Shown here: positions 47,845-60,114 of the stretch, one piece after another
Layout: every line of letters begins with the position of its first letter
How positions within the stretch are numbered: position 1 is the first letter of the stretch
NCBI RefSeq assembly: GCF_014898815.1
Contig: NW_026515416.1
Span: 558,001 to 622,000 of the forward strand
Length of the DNA stretch: 64,000 bases
Direction of reading: 5' to 3'
Source of the DNA: Panonychus citri
Taxonomy: Eukaryota; Arthropoda; Arachnida; Trombidiformes; Tetranychidae
Notes under the pieces: generated by a model
Told to the model about the DNA's origin: nothing
Database searches by the model: none
Seen by the model: the letters and a program-made list of their open reading frames with translations, nothing else
Translations under genes and position numbers: made by a program

Positions 47845-50562
47845 ATGAATCATCAGTTTGATTTAGGTAATATTATACAAACATCTTTAGAGAATTCTTT
47901 TCCCTCGAATACATTTACTATCAGTCCATCACACCCCCAATCTTCATCGGAAGTTGTGGTTAAGCCTTCAGATCAACGGTTTACTATAACCAATGTGACC
48001 ACTTCACCAACTACATATCAACTTCCTTCTTCTTCCAACTCGACATTCAAAGATCAATCTATAGTTTTACCCTCAAACTTTAATGTCAATGGTGGTCCAA
48101 TACTTTGCCAATTAGATGATAATAGTTATATTCTTATAGATGGATTAGAACCTACAACATCTACCAGTACAACAACCATCACAAATTCACCACCAAAAAC
48201 AGCACCTCAAGTTGATTCAACACCAAAGCAACTTGGTAATTCTCCTACTTTCTCTGTACCATTGCAAACCTCTAATATCTCCCGAATTGGTAAAGTAGCT
48301 ACAACACCGACATTTACTAACACCAATGCAGTTCAAAAGTTAACCTCACCTCAAGCATCAGCCACTAAAAGCCATGTTATCATGAATCAGCCATCACCAA
48401 ATCAAGGAACCACTCGGCCTACTCTAGTATTCATGTCGAACCCTCCATCCAAGACTAGCAGTCCACCATCAACCAATGATCCTAAATCTCCCGTTAAACT
48501 AATGGCCACTAAAAATGCAACCTCAACCATTAAACCTTTCACCAATCTAATTACAACACCAAATGTTCAAAATAAGAATCAACCACTTAAATACATTCTG
48601 GTTCCTCAATCTAACGTAACAACCAAAACAACACCAAGTATCATCTCAAATTCTGGTATAAAGACTATGTCTTTCAACCCTACAGGGCTTCGTACTTTTA
48701 ATACTCAAACAATTACTCTCCCTTCAGGCACGTCATTAACTCAGATGGTTGGCAATAAACCAATGATACAACCAAGTAAAATGAATCTTCAAGTGTCAAC
48801 AAAACATCCGATTATCACAGGAAAGATTCAACCTCCCCAGACTGTGAATACAAAACCTCCTGAGATAGAAAATGAATACAAACAACATAGTAATGATACC
48901 CAAAGTGAGGCCGATTCAGATGCCCAAGATTTAACAATCATAGAACCACCAAAATCACCAACGCTGTTTGATATGACTGTGAGTGATATCGTTGAAACCG
49001 TTTCTCCAGGTCCCGTAAAATCAACTTTCACCTACTCGAAAATCAGTCCCAAAGTAATTGGCACAGTACCGACACTTGCTAATGTCATAAATTCAACAAT
49101 CACATCTACAAATGAAACAAATCAAGTAAATAAAACTTTCATAAGTCAACCTGTTAGACCTGCGGTAGTCAATCCACCGGCGGCTCAACCAACGAAAGTT
49201 TCTCTTGCCAATTTACCAATGCAATATATTGTTCCTGGATCGAGTTTGCCTCCAGCTCCACCACAAGCTACACCAAATCTTAAGCGTAAAAATGAAACGA
49301 AACGCCTGCCGCCTGCAAAGAAAAGTAAAGTAGAGTCACCAAAAGTTGACGAAACTAAAATTGCCCCCGGAGTGGTTCGAGAAGTTATCGCCTCTCGAAA
49401 TATTCAAGCCTCAGATAAAGCAATTATTAATACCGCTGTTCACGAGCTGAAGAAACTGTTTGCTCGCCGAGAATTATTACTCAAACATTTAAATACAAGT
49501 TGCGTCGCAATGGGTAAAGTTGAATATAAATTGACCATCTCTGGTTCACCTGTAAACGTTCAAGAAATGTACACTCGTCTAACAAATTTCCAGCAACAAT
49601 ATGAAACCGATTTGAAGCGTTTAGATTGGGCAGTTAATGCGATGCATAAACTATACTCTGAATTGTCTCCTAACAATGAATTACGATCAACAGAGGATAT
49701 TATAAAAGATTTAATTGGGCCAGCGGAAGGAATTACTGATGATCCATCGGCAAAATATGAGAAATTTAAGAAAACAACTCCCATTGCAGAGAAACAAATT
49801 TCCATTTTAAAAGCGAAACCTCGATCACCAAGAAAACCAGCGAAAAAGGCACCACCTCAAATACAAGTCGAAGTTCCGAAAGCTCCTTTGGAGGAAAGAA
49901 AAGTTCCCGATAAACCTAATCCATCGGATGGTAAATTTCATTGTGAATTGTGTACCAAAGTTTTCCTCAAACAAATATCACTTGCCAAACATCTCGAATT
50001 TGATCATCCAGTCAGTCTTGAGTTAGAGAAAAACTTGGCCGTTTCTCGAAGTCCAAAATTATCTCATGCTTGTCAAGAATGTGACAAAAGTTTCCACTCC
50101 AATGTTATGCTTTCAATCCATCGGTCTGAAGAACACGATGGTGGAGATGCCTACGAAATTAGTCGCGATTCTAAAAACAGAAGATCTTCAATTAATCAAC
50201 GGAACATTTTCAGCGACGATGAGATGAAATCACAAAGTGAAGAGGAATCAAAGTCAAAGGCCAAACCAAAGACAAACGCAAGGAACAACAGAGCAATTCG
50301 AAGAGGAAGAAAACCCATCAGGCGAACACGTGCAAATGTAAACAACAGTAAAACGAGAACGAGAGTAATTGATAGTTTAGATTTTCTCTGCGATTCTGAT
50401 GCGACAATTTCAATGTCACCGAGGCACACGAAAGACTGGAGCGAACTTGATATTTTCGATCCCGACATACCGATTGAATGTACTGATGATAATCCGATTA
50501 TTCCTTTGAAACGTTTATCCGAAGAGGTGATTGCCGCTTACACCTATTCTTCAAGAAGATAA
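47845..50562 (+). CDS. C2H2 zinc-finger nuclear protein, 905 aa
   Basis: A single long exon with start context CACCATGA. The first 480 residues are Ser/Thr/Pro/Asn-rich and likely disordered. A basic stretch near 480-495 (KRKNETKR, PAKKSKVE) is a probable nuclear localisation signal. Residues of about 505-630 form a more conserved-looking helical block (for example VVREVIASRNIQASDKAI, LKKLFARRELLLKHL). Two classical fingers follow, CELCTKVF at about 700 and CQECDKSF at about 740, both C-x2-C-x12-H-x4-H. The tail is Arg/Lys- then Asp/Glu-rich. Probably a transcriptional or chromatin regulator; I recognise no named orthologue. Absence of introns over 2.7 kb is notable for this region. Confidence 0.85.
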   Translation: MNHQFDLGNIIQTSLENSFPSNTFTISPSHPQSSSEVVVKPSDQRFTITNVTTSPTTYQLPSSSNSTFKDQSIVLPSNFNVNGGPILCQLDDNSYILIDGLEPTTSTSTTTITNSPPKTAPQVDSTPKQLGNSPTFSVPLQTSNISRIGKVATTPTFTNTNAVQKLTSPQASATKSHVIMNQPSPNQGTTRPTLVFMSNPPSKTSSPPSTNDPKSPVKLMATKNATSTIKPFTNLITTPNVQNKNQPLKYILVPQSNVTTKTTPSIISNSGIKTMSFNPTGLRTFNTQTITLPSGTSLTQMVGNKPMIQPSKMNLQVSTKHPIITGKIQPPQTVNTKPPEIENEYKQHSNDTQSEADSDAQDLTIIEPPKSPTLFDMTVSDIVETVSPGPVKSTFTYSKISPKVIGTVPTLANVINSTITSTNETNQVNKTFISQPVRPAVVNPPAAQPTKVSLANLPMQYIVPGSSLPPAPPQATPNLKRKNETKRLPPAKKSKVESPKVDETKIAPGVVREVIASRNIQASDKAIINTAVHELKKLFARRELLLKHLNTSCVAMGKVEYKLTISGSPVNVQEMYTRLTNFQQQYETDLKRLDWAVNAMHKLYSELSPNNELRSTEDIIKDLIGPAEGITDDPSAKYEKFKKTTPIAEKQISILKAKPRSPRKPAKKAPPQIQVEVPKAPLEERKVPDKPNPSDGKFHCELCTKVFLKQISLAKHLEFDHPVSLELEKNLAVSRSPKLSHACQECDKSFHSNVMLSIHRSEEHDGGDAYEISRDSKNRRSSINQRNIFSDDEMKSQSEEESKSKAKPKTNARNNRAIRRGRKPIRRTRANVNNSKTRTRVIDSLDFLCDSDATISMSPRHTKDWSELDIFDPDIPIECTDDNPIIPLKRLSEEVIAAYTYSSRR

Positions 50563-51128
50563 TTATAGCAACATTTTTCGCCGATTAAAATTCACGATGA
50601 TTTAATTATCATCTTTATGATCTAAATATCTGGAAATATTTTCGCTTTCCTATTAATACAAATTTCTTCTCAAAAAATAATTTTTTTCCCATCAAAATGA
50701 ACACACTAATTCTGAGCACAATAATTTAACTCCTGCTCTTAATCATAAAAATTGTAATTGTTTCATCTTTTCCATATAAATCAAACTGATTGTCAACCAT
50801 TTATCTTGTAACATTAAGCCCAACAATAGTTAATATTGTCAATTGGTCTGTTTGTCACTTACAATCAAGTTATTAATCACAATGTATACACACTTTTGAT
50901 TATAGACCAATGAAAGTTGTTTTTTTTCTTAATTTTTTTGATCTAAATTGACGATAAGTTAATTGTTTAAATTATTTTGGACTCTTATTCATAATCTAGA
51001 GATAACAGTAACAATTGTTATAAGATAATGAATCAAGTTTGTTGACAATTCTTTTCCATTTTGGTTATTTTAAGTTGCAAATTTTGATTGTTGAAAAGAT
51101 GAAAATTGATTTAATCACCACACTTGAT
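50563..51128. other. Convergent 3' intergenic region
   Basis: It lies between the stops of two convergent genes. AT-rich; it holds their 3' UTRs and nothing else I can see. Confidence 0.5.
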
Positions 51129-52139
51129 TTAATCACTGTCAGAATCACGATCAACGCCCAGGCAAGTGTAATGTTTACGAGCTTTAAATGATTTCTTTCT
51201 AGGATCTGAATCTAAGTCTGTTTTAATTGCTCCAGTTTCCGAGATAATCCATTCCAATTCTGTTTAAATTAATGGTTAAAAAATGTTAGTTGCTATCAAT
51301 GAAACAATCAGTTAATAGATAATTTAAATTTACCATCTTGCTTGAGTTTAGAGGAACCAAATGAATCTGATCCTAGAATTTGTTTCTTCAATTCTCCTTC
51401 ATGATAAACAAAAATTGCTGGTAAATTTGATTCCGGGAAATTGGGAATACAAAGTTGTACCAAACTTTTAATGAATTTAGTGTGAGGAAACTTCATCGCT
51501 AATTGTCTCAGGTGATTGTTGATTAAAGCACATAGAGTGTCACTAAGAAAAGAGAGAGAAAAAATTGAAATAAAATTGAGTTTGTTTGGTGTAAAATTTA
51601 TAAATTGTGACAATTGGAATTTCCAATGTAACTTTACCTTTCTCTGTAAACATGAACCACAACCCAAATACCTTCACCGGCTTTATTAACTTGATCAACA
51701 TAATCCTGTTTGGTGATTTCAATTACTTCACCGAATCTTGGTTTCATCTCTAGAATCTTTAATTCAGCCAAACGTTTCTGTCGATACTCAAGAAAGGCTC
51801 TCTCATCATCTTCACCTAATTGGTCAAGAAAATCATCATCATCATCACTTAAAGGAGCAGTATCTTGATCAGTATTCTTTGAATTCTTTGATGGATCAAA
51901 ATAATTGACTATTTTATCCTGATTACTCTCCTGGAAACCACCCTCAATATCAAATGTATCAGAATCTTGTTCCAAAGGCTCATCTTTTTTAATGATTCCT
52001 CGTTTCTCCAATGCATCAATCCATTCAGTACCAGACGCCTAAAAACACCAATAAATAGACCAACACAATGAAACAAAGAATCATAACCAACAATTAAGGA
52101 ACACTAATCACCATAGATAGAATAAAAAACACTTACCAT
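51129..52139 (-). CDS. PDCL3: Phosducin-like protein 3 (viral IAP-associated factor)
   Basis: Four coding exons on the minus strand: 52139-52137 (just the ATG), 52038-51638, 51542-51334 and 51259-51129. Phases agree, giving 247 residues. Blocks TEWIDALEKRGII, DERAFLEYRQKRL, FGEVIEITKQDYV, LCALINNHL and LPAIFVYHEG follow PDCL3, ending in an acidic DRDSDSD like the human protein. The fold is thioredoxin-like. PDCL3 assists CCT chaperonin folding of actin and tubulin in the cytosol and was also described as a binding partner of viral IAPs. The first exon is inferred from ATG|GTAAGTG and the TTTTTAG|GCG acceptor. The gene is intact. Confidence 0.93.
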
Positions 52140-54381
52140 GATAATAAAAAAAAGAAAACAACAGAATGAGATTGAAAAAAATCAGAGAAAATTGTTTCCT
52201 CTCAAAGAGTAATAATAAACATAGAGAGAGATATAGAAAGAGAGAGAGAAACAACTGAGAGTTGTTACCTTTTAAGGAGATGATGACAAGAGAATCATCA
52301 AGTTACTCATAAAGCATGAGAAACACATGACGATAGTTACAGAAACATAATCAAAGGAACATTTACTAAGTTAATTGTCGAAAATTAATTTAATCAAAAG
52401 AAAATGAAATGACAAAACAAAAGAAAAGAAAAGAAAAAATTAATTAGGATCCAAATAAGAATATGGATCCATATCTAAATCCATTGATTCCTAATCCATA
52501 ATTGGAGAAAATTTTTTTTCTAAATTGTTGATTTACTTTTTTTTTCTTCTCATTTTTGATTCTAAAATAGTTACAATCAGAAGAATTACTTAATTATTAT
52601 GTTATTTTATTCATCTATTCAGGGTAATTACTATAATCCATCAAAAATTGATTGTACTTTTCGTTAAATTCACACAACAGTTACATGATTATGTTAACGG
52701 ATTTTTGTTCCTGTATTGTGATTGAAGTGATTAACGAGATGAACATTAACCAATTTTACATCTAATAATCAACAATCAGTTCCTTAATTTACCACTAAAT
52801 TGTGGCCATCATCTAATTTATCATCAATTGTCATCACTACATTTCTATTGTTGTTAATATTATATAAATACCAATATTGTCTTGATGTTAAAAGCTACAA
52901 TTTATTACAACATGTTCAACTCAATTCTACCATTAACAATACATATAAGATGTTAATCATTTTGTGCCATCATATTTGAAATTGTTCAATAATCAAATAA
53001 TCCCAATCATCATCACTTTTGAAAGGCCTGACACAACAACAATTTAACTAATCATCTTGAAGGATGATTTAATGATGGCTTCATTTTTACTGTAACCAAT
53101 TGAGTTTCCAAATTCATTTTTATAATTTTAATCAAGTGAAAATAATGTTAACCCGATGTAAACATTAATGTAAACATTTTAATTTATTTTTGGAAATTGG
53201 CGATAATTTTACTGATTTAATTATGATTACAATACTTTCGCTGATTCAGTATAACGATAACAGTAATTTACTAACCAGAAAAATACAGATTAATTAACGG
53301 ATTACCTTGAAGTCCCTGAAGATCAACTTTAATCATCATCATCAACAAGAAACAATAACAAACTATCAAAATGTGTTTTATAAACAAGAAGCAACAACAT
53401 TTAATCAAACAATTAATACATTGGATGGATATTTTAATTAGAGTGTTGGTTTAAACTTGAAAGATTAAGATCAGATGATGGAAAATAATGAATCATGAAA
53501 TGGTGATTATGTTGATTATCATGGGATGGAAAGTGCAAGAAAAAAAACGAAATCAAAAGCAATCAAATCAAAATGAACATTGGAGATGTTGAATGTTTGA
53601 TGTACCAGTCAAACCAGACGAAAAACACAATTCTTGTTGATCTAATGATGATGATGAAGAAAATAATGATTCTAATGATGATTGAAATGATTGAGTTGAT
53701 GATGAAAAGAAATGAAAATTCTGAAAAGAGGAAAATCAACAAAAAAAGAGATAATCAATTAAAAAGGAAAATATATTATATAAGAAACTATGGAGATAAA
53801 TTTGAGAGAGAAATATAAAAAATAACATGAAGGGAATGACAGGATTAGAAAAGTTCAATGGTTAAATTAATTATGATTAAGGGAAGGGAGATGATGATAA
53901 TGATGATGATGATGAGATGGAGAAAGTGAGTAACCTGGAAAGTTCACCTTGATTAGTGAATTTGATTAGTTTTTAGGAGAAAATTCAAGTTTTTCTAAAG
54001 TGAAATTGATGAAAAAAAAAGAAAACACTCTTACCTTTGGATGATGGAAGAAGAAGAGAAAAAGAAGAAGATGAAGATGAAGATGAAGAAATTAAATGAT
54101 GAATTTAGAAGATTTCATGAAGATGAATTCACTAAATTATCGGTCGTCCGACAAAGTAATTGACCTCAGAGGAACTTACGAAGCAGTGGGTTAGATGATG
54201 TTGATGGAGATTCATGGAGATGGAAAATTTAATCATGATGACTGATTAATTTACTACCAAGTGAGAGAGTGAGAGAGAAATGAAGATGATAGAGATTGAG
54301 AGAGCAAGAGAGATGATGGAAACCATGGAGGGTGAGAAAAGTGAAAGTTTATCCTGTTGACGGGCCATTGGCCAGTGGTTA
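52140..54381. other. Intergenic region
   Basis: AT-rich with GA and GAT tracts. The frame at 53573-53818 is Met/Lys low complexity from a GAT-like tract and is not a gene. I see no other structure. Confidence 0.5.
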
Positions 54382-54420
54382 TATAAAAAGCACCCGAACC
54401 GATGGTTGGATTCATCAGTT
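54382..54420 (+). promoter_or_regulatory. Host TATA box plus TCAGTT initiator
   Basis: TATAAAAA at 54382-54389 with TCAGTT at 54415-54420; the initiator A at 54417 lies 35 bases from the TATA start. It shows that this genome's own genes use the same promoter layout as the mobile element. Confidence 0.75.
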
Positions 54421-54514
54421 TTGATTCAGTCTTGGGTCCAATTGGCTTAAATTGTTGATTAGTTTTCTTTTCTTTTTTTTTGTTCAATCGAAATCGATAG
54501 TGATTCAGCTAACC

Positions 54515-55294
54515 ATGTTTTCTTCGGTGATTTTGTCCCTTCTTTTCGTGTCTTCAGTCCTTTCCACCTCCGAACCTGAGGTGAAGGCATCAGCTGACCA
54601 ATCGACACCCGCTTCTAATAAACAACTCACCGATTTGGTGATGATGTCATTTGAAGGTTTCCGTCGATTAATCCAAGAATCATCTACTCTTGAAGGTGCC
54701 GATAAAAAGGAAGGTCAACCCGCTGGTCCATCTCAATACTCACCAATCCACAAGAAATTAGATCCACTTTTCTTACAAACACCAGCGATCAATGAACATC
54801 GTGACCCAAAATCTCCCGTTGTTGGTAAACTTGTTCTCACCCTTTCGAATGTTCAAATCTCTGGTCTCTCCTCTTTCCGAGTCGATAAAGTTGAGAACAA
54901 GGGGCCAACCCTTAAATTCATCCACACGATTCCTAAATTAGATTCTCGAGCTAATTACACCGTCGATTATCATCTGTTTGATTCAATTCCATTGAGAATT
55001 TCTGAAGGATGTTTCCAGGCCACTATTCCAAACGCTAAGGTAAATGGTTCCTTCTTAATGTTCCCCGATGTTTTCCGTGAATGGTTCAAAGTGTCACAAT
55101 TTAACTTAACCACCATTGTCGACGAAGAGGTCGCAATCGCCGTCGATCCCAAATATACCATTTCTGATCGTTTCGTTCTCGATCGAGGCACAATGGCCAA
55201 ATTTGACGAAGCCCTCAGATCACTTCTCCCAGAGCTTGACGATATTCTTAAACACACTTACTCAAAAGCCATCGAGATGAAACTAATTGAATAA
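54515..55294 (+). CDS. Secreted protein, group-7 allergen/takeout-like
   Basis: 259 residues in one exon, directly downstream of a TATA promoter with a leader of about 98 bases. The signal peptide is clear (FSSVILSLLFVSSVLSTSEP). A polar linker of about 70 residues follows, then a domain with GKLVLTLSNVQISGLSSFRV, IPKLDSRANYTVDY and GCFQATIPN. This pattern resembles the lipid-binding tube fold of JHBP/takeout and mite group-7 allergens, where a NVQI-x-GLS-like strand is typical. An N-glycosylation site (NLTT) lies in the domain. It may carry a hydrophobic ligand outside the cell. The fold assignment is by pattern only. Confidence 0.7.
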   Translation: MFSSVILSLLFVSSVLSTSEPEVKASADQSTPASNKQLTDLVMMSFEGFRRLIQESSTLEGADKKEGQPAGPSQYSPIHKKLDPLFLQTPAINEHRDPKSPVVGKLVLTLSNVQISGLSSFRVDKVENKGPTLKFIHTIPKLDSRANYTVDYHLFDSIPLRISEGCFQATIPNAKVNGSFLMFPDVFREWFKVSQFNLTTIVDEEVAIAVDPKYTISDRFVLDRGTMAKFDEALRSLLPELDDILKHTYSKAIEMKLIE

Positions 55295-57160
55295 ACAATT
55301 TAACAATTACACCAAATTGATAACAATTAACTAAATCTGATGATCAAATCCTCAAAATCTTTTGGCTTAATCATGTAAACTGCTGATCTCCCGCCGAAGT
55401 GGCCGTTTCTTTGTGCTTCTCACTTTCTCTTCCTCTGTCCGAAGACATTTAATTGTCCACAATTAACTTAATTTTAATTAAAAGAAAACAATCAAATCCA
55501 TTTAATTATCATGTTTCTAACTTTTTTTCTTCCACTCTTCTATTGATAATACAACCTAAGTGATGGTTAATTGTTACCAAATGGTTAACCATTTATTTTC
55601 CTATTCTTAGACTTCAACACTTTAATTGTTGTTTACAATAAATATACTTGATCTAATCAATGATATAATCCAAACAATCAACGAGAATTAATTTATCATC
55701 ATAATGATTATAATTAACCAGATTTTGTTTGAAGTAAAAACAATCAACTGAATAGGTTTTTCTCCTCCTCTGATCAGAATTAATTGAGTAACAATTTAAA
55801 TTGTGCATTAGTTAAATTATCTCCTGATTGTTTACAGACAAACTAAATTAAACTTGAAGAGGAATTAAGTTGATCAAATAAATTACAATTTATTAATAGT
55901 TGTAGGCCAAAAATAAATTGATTGATGAGATTTGGTTTAAATTGCCAGAGTAAAACTTTTCATTGTTTATTTAACCATGATAATCAAAAGACGCAGCAAT
56001 TAAAGTCACAATTTGTTAAATTATGGTTGACAATTAATAGAAATCCAAAAAAATGATCAAAACAATTAAGCCCAACTCTCAAATAATAAGCCAATAAAAA
56101 CAAATGGAGACACATTAACAACAATTAAAGGACCAAGAATTAACTTCCCAAATAAAAACAAACAATTAACAACAATCAAGATGGAGAGAAAAAAAAATTC
56201 ATTAATTTGATTAATTAATTGTTACAATTACAAGTCTATTGAATACGTGCCAATGGAAACGTAGCAATTTGATTAATTGTGACAGTTTTTGTTTAATTAA
56301 ACAGATTGAAGATTAAATTAAATGAAAGATGATTTTTCCAAGCAAAGTTTAATTGTAACAATTTACTAAATTGAAGTTAAAAAATTGATCCCAACAAATT
56401 TACAATTGAGATCATTACAATTATCATTTTAAAAAGAAACCATTTAATTGTGGTAACCTGATATATAAATTGTTGTCATTTGTATCAATTGAAATCACCT
56501 TGATCCATGACCCAATAACCTTACAACTTTATCCAGTGATTAGTTAATTAATTACAATTAAGTTTTTTTCTCATCTTACCTTAATAAGTGAAAGTTAATC
56601 AACAAATAAACAACAATTTACCTTGAAATATAATAATAACCTTAATTATTATTAGTTCAATGGTTACACCTTAACCTTGGGTCAGAGTTAACAGTTAACA
56701 GTTAACTGTTAATTGCTCTCTCTCATCTTAATCATCTTCATGATTAACTTTCACTTTCATCATCCCAACATCAGTTTACCTTGAATCCACCATTAGGTCA
56801 GATATTTTTCACAATTAATACTTCAACAATTAATAAATTATCATCAATAGTCATCGATAGTTACGATCGTTAGTAACGATGAAAATGTTTTTAATTGTTT
56901 TAAACGTTAATTGTTTCGTTTGATTGTTCAGTGTCATTCAATTTAAATTAAGGTTTCATTGTTTACTTGGTGACGATTAATTTGTTTTTTTGATTCTCTT
57001 TTTGTGACTTTTAATTGTGATTAACTTTTTCGTTGGACTTTCGTTGTGATCAGATTAATATTAACAACCATTTGGATTAAGTTTATGAGTTTAATTGTTA
57101 ACCAACAATTTAAAGTTAATTGATTTTCATTGTGAATTTGTTTGCTTTTAATTGTTCCCA
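55295..57160. other. Intergenic region
   Basis: AT-rich with many AATTGT/ACAATT words. I see no coding frame or strong promoter signal. Confidence 0.5.
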
Positions 57161-57513
57161 ATGAATGAATTAATGATGATCAAGGTAATAATAATTTAAT
57201 TGTTTCTTTCTCTCATCTGAATAAATTGTCATTCTAATTGTTGACTTTTTCTTTGTTTCATCTTCCTCTTTCTGTTTCCTATTTAAAGTCAATCGGTTTA
57301 ATTGTTGTTTTAACTGCGGTTCTTTCAATGTTTACAATTAATTCAGTTAATTGTTCCATCGCTTATTTTGAGTCCTATGGTTGGCCCAGTTACGGAATAG
57401 TGAAACCTTTCTGGATGAGGCCATTTACCGAGTATCCGTCACATTCAATTTCAGACTATTCGAGGAAACATTTTGTCCGATCAGCAGGAATCATTTTGGG
57501 AGCAACTAATTAA
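57161..57513 (+). CDS. Small secreted peptide precursor, 82 aa
   Basis: Two exons, 57161-57184 and 57289-57513. The donor is AAG|GTAATA and the acceptor TTTAAAG|TCA; the join stays in frame. A signal peptide is evident (IGLIVVLTAVLSMFTINSVN, then Cys). The mature part is about 46 residues, aromatic-rich (YFESYGWPSYG, PFWMRPF) with no further Cys. No dibasic cleavage pair or amidation site is visible, so a neuropeptide role is not supported. It could be a cuticular or glandular peptide. Family unknown. Confidence 0.6.
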
Positions 57514-58097
57514 AAGCAACAATTAACTTATATTTCGCAATTAATTGTATACTAATCATCATTGTAATCATTTTCTATGTAACTATTAATAATAATATCG
57601 TGATAAACTTTTAAAGAACAATTTAAAAGAGAATAATAAACATCAACCAATCAGAACTTTTCATGATTAACTAAACATCTAAGATGTTTATAAATCAATT
57701 TGAATTGCATGTTGATTAATAACGTAATTGAATTGGATGAGTTTTAAATGATCATCGCGAATTAGTGATTAGATGTTTTGTTAGAAAAAAATTTTGTTCT
57801 TTTTTTTTCATCAAGAAAAAACGTTTCAAGAGTAAAATAGAATTTTTTGTTTGATGAATGAGAAAAGATGAAGAAAAAGACAGAGATGAGAAATAGAGGG
57901 TTAGATAAAGAGGGAGAGAGAGAGAGCCTAAGGAGAAATTTAATTGCTACGAGGTAATGATAATTTTCTAAAGTAATTAAAAGGTTAGAAAAGAACCGGG
58001 AGGTGGAAATTAAAGCGAAAATAAGGCGGGCGAAAAAAAGAGGTGGCAAATGTTGCGTTGATTTGTATAATTATCCATTGGTGTTAATTGAGCTAAT
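57514..58097. other. Intergenic region
   Basis: 3' flanks of two convergent genes, AT-rich, with a GA run near 57909-57925. Nothing else is seen. Confidence 0.5.
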
Positions 58098-60114
58098 TTA
58101 GACTGAATGATGAGAATGGTTGTGATTCTCAGTTCGAGTGCGAATGTTGCCAAACAATAGTCCACCGGCGGCGAAAACGGGATCCAATAGACATCGAACG
58201 ACAGCATTCCAGTACTGATTAATGTCCATGAGAAAATATAAGGAAAAAAGAATACAAAAAAAGAATTGTAATTAAAATTAAAATTTAAATTGTTCTGATC
58301 AAGTCAACAAAAGAAGAAAATTGTGTTAATTAACAATAATGACTATGTTATTGGGACATGAAGGTCAATATTAAATCATCGTCTTCGCCATATTATATTA
58401 TGAGTGACACGTTCTCACAACATAAAGTGATAATCGCAATTAAAAGTTATTGATAGGAAATGTGTATCCACAATCAAGGTTAGTAAAGTGAATGATAATC
58501 TTAGGATTTAATAACTAGTAATTAAAAAGAAAGGATGAAAAATCAACATGTTTCAAATGAAAATTTAGCGATCAAGTCAAGCATCTAATTCATTCATAAA
58601 TAATATGTAAGAGTAACAATTAACATTTTCTTTTTTTTCCCTGAAGAGAAATTATTTTTACTGGTGAAATGATCAGGGAAGAGAATAAATATAAAGATAA
58701 TTAACTAATAGTCTGAGTTGATTACTATCTGAGAAAATATCTCTCAAATTCTGAGTAATTTTATCCCTCATTCAACAAGTAAATTGAGCTTGCGAGGAAA
58801 CCAAACAACACGATGATTGTTTGAGAGAGATAAATATGTTTTCTCCTCTATTAGATTCTAAAAGTAAATTGATGAAGATAATGATTTAATGATGATTAGG
58901 TTGTTTTGTAACTTCTTTTTTTTCTGGATTGAGAAGAGGAATTGGATTAGGGATAGATTATTCTGCAGGTGAAATAACAAAAGAAGCGTTAATTGTGGCG
59001 ACCCAGCTCAATACAATACACGAAATAGGTAATGAGAGTTTCTATGAACAAGAATAATAATAACAAAAAGAAACGAGTGCGATGTAATCATCATGAGAAG
59101 TGAAAGTATAACCATAGAGAGAAAAGGAGATAATAATTAGTTTGAATACATAGGGCTGGTTATCTACCGGAAATCCTGACCAAAAATATTCCATGTGGAA
59201 CCAAATTTAGTTTACTTTCTACAACAATAATGATGGCGATGATGATGACGATGAAGAGGAGAAGATTGATGGGAGCGAAAAGACGAGAGGGAGGAGTAGG
59301 AGGAGAAGTAAAGGTAGAAAAGAGAGAGACTGGTAAAAATAATGAGCTCATTCAAACTGAGCTAACAAGATTCTATCTCATTTAAAAGGAGAGAGAAGAG
59401 AAAAAAAACTGACGAGGGAAGAAAGAGAGAGAGAAAGAGAGAAAACTTTTCGACGGGCGGAGGGGGAAGGGTGATGAAAGATTTAGGGTGTGTGTGTGAT
59501 GTAAATGTTTGATTGGCTGTCAAACGTTGACCAAAAAGAAAATGTAATGATAATGATGAGCTGAAGTTACAAACCTTGTGTGCGTAATGGAGGGTGAGCT
59601 CGAAAAGTTTGAATAGTGGCATGAGAATCCAAACCATGGCGGCTGAGAAAACGGAGAAAATGAGTGCCCAGAAAATGGCTAAAAATGGTGCAAGAATTGC
59701 TGTGATTAAACCATAGAACCAATTTCGGGAATTGTTGAAGATAAGGTAGGTTACTCTCCAGATAAATTCGAAACCATGAAGAGAATCAGTTTCCGCGATA
59801 ATATCTTCGAAATTGATGTTGATATGGTCGTTGATGTGTTTCTCATCTCGATCCAATACATTCAATCCAATGGTACAATTTTGTGCACAGGTAAGTGGAG
59901 TTTTCTTGGGTCCAACTTTCTTCTCTTTAGGCTTCTTTTCCTTTTTAGCCTTTTTATCTTCACTTGTTGGTTTCTCATCTTTGTCACCGTCATTCTTTGA
60001 TTCCATTTCAATTTTCTCCTCCTTCTTGGCATTTGAATCTTTACCTTCATCTTCCAACAAAGGAATATGAGATTCGTTGAGATTGGTCTTTGAGGCACTT
60101 TTGTTGGTTTCCAT
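58098..60114 (-). CDS. CAV: Caveolin
   Basis: Two exons on the minus strand, 60114-59575 and 58214-58098, joined across a 1.36 kb intron, giving 218 residues. The signature FEDIIAET (family FEDVIAEP) is at about 102-109, followed by a scaffolding-like segment and a long hydrophobic hairpin (LAPFLAIFWALIFSVFSA), then CLLDPVFAAGG and LFGNIRTRTE matching the end of caveolins. The N-terminal 80 residues are Lys/Glu-rich and longer than in caveolin-1. The protein forms oligomers that shape caveolae at the plasma membrane. The C-terminus ends in a His-rich stretch (ENHNHSHHSV). The last exon is inferred from phase and family match, and fits well. Confidence 0.92.

Noticed and set aside
49560..49805. 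Antisense frames within the zinc-finger gene
   Set aside because: Shadows of the 905-codon gene on the plus strand.
51129..52139. Functional link between PDCL3 (viral IAP-associated factor) and the element's IAP genes 5 kb away
   Set aside because: PDCL3 is an ordinary conserved host gene and lies outside the inverted termini; proximity is most likely coincidence.
53573..53818. 81-codon Met/Lys-rich frame
   Set aside because: Low complexity from GATGAT-type sequence with no homology signal.
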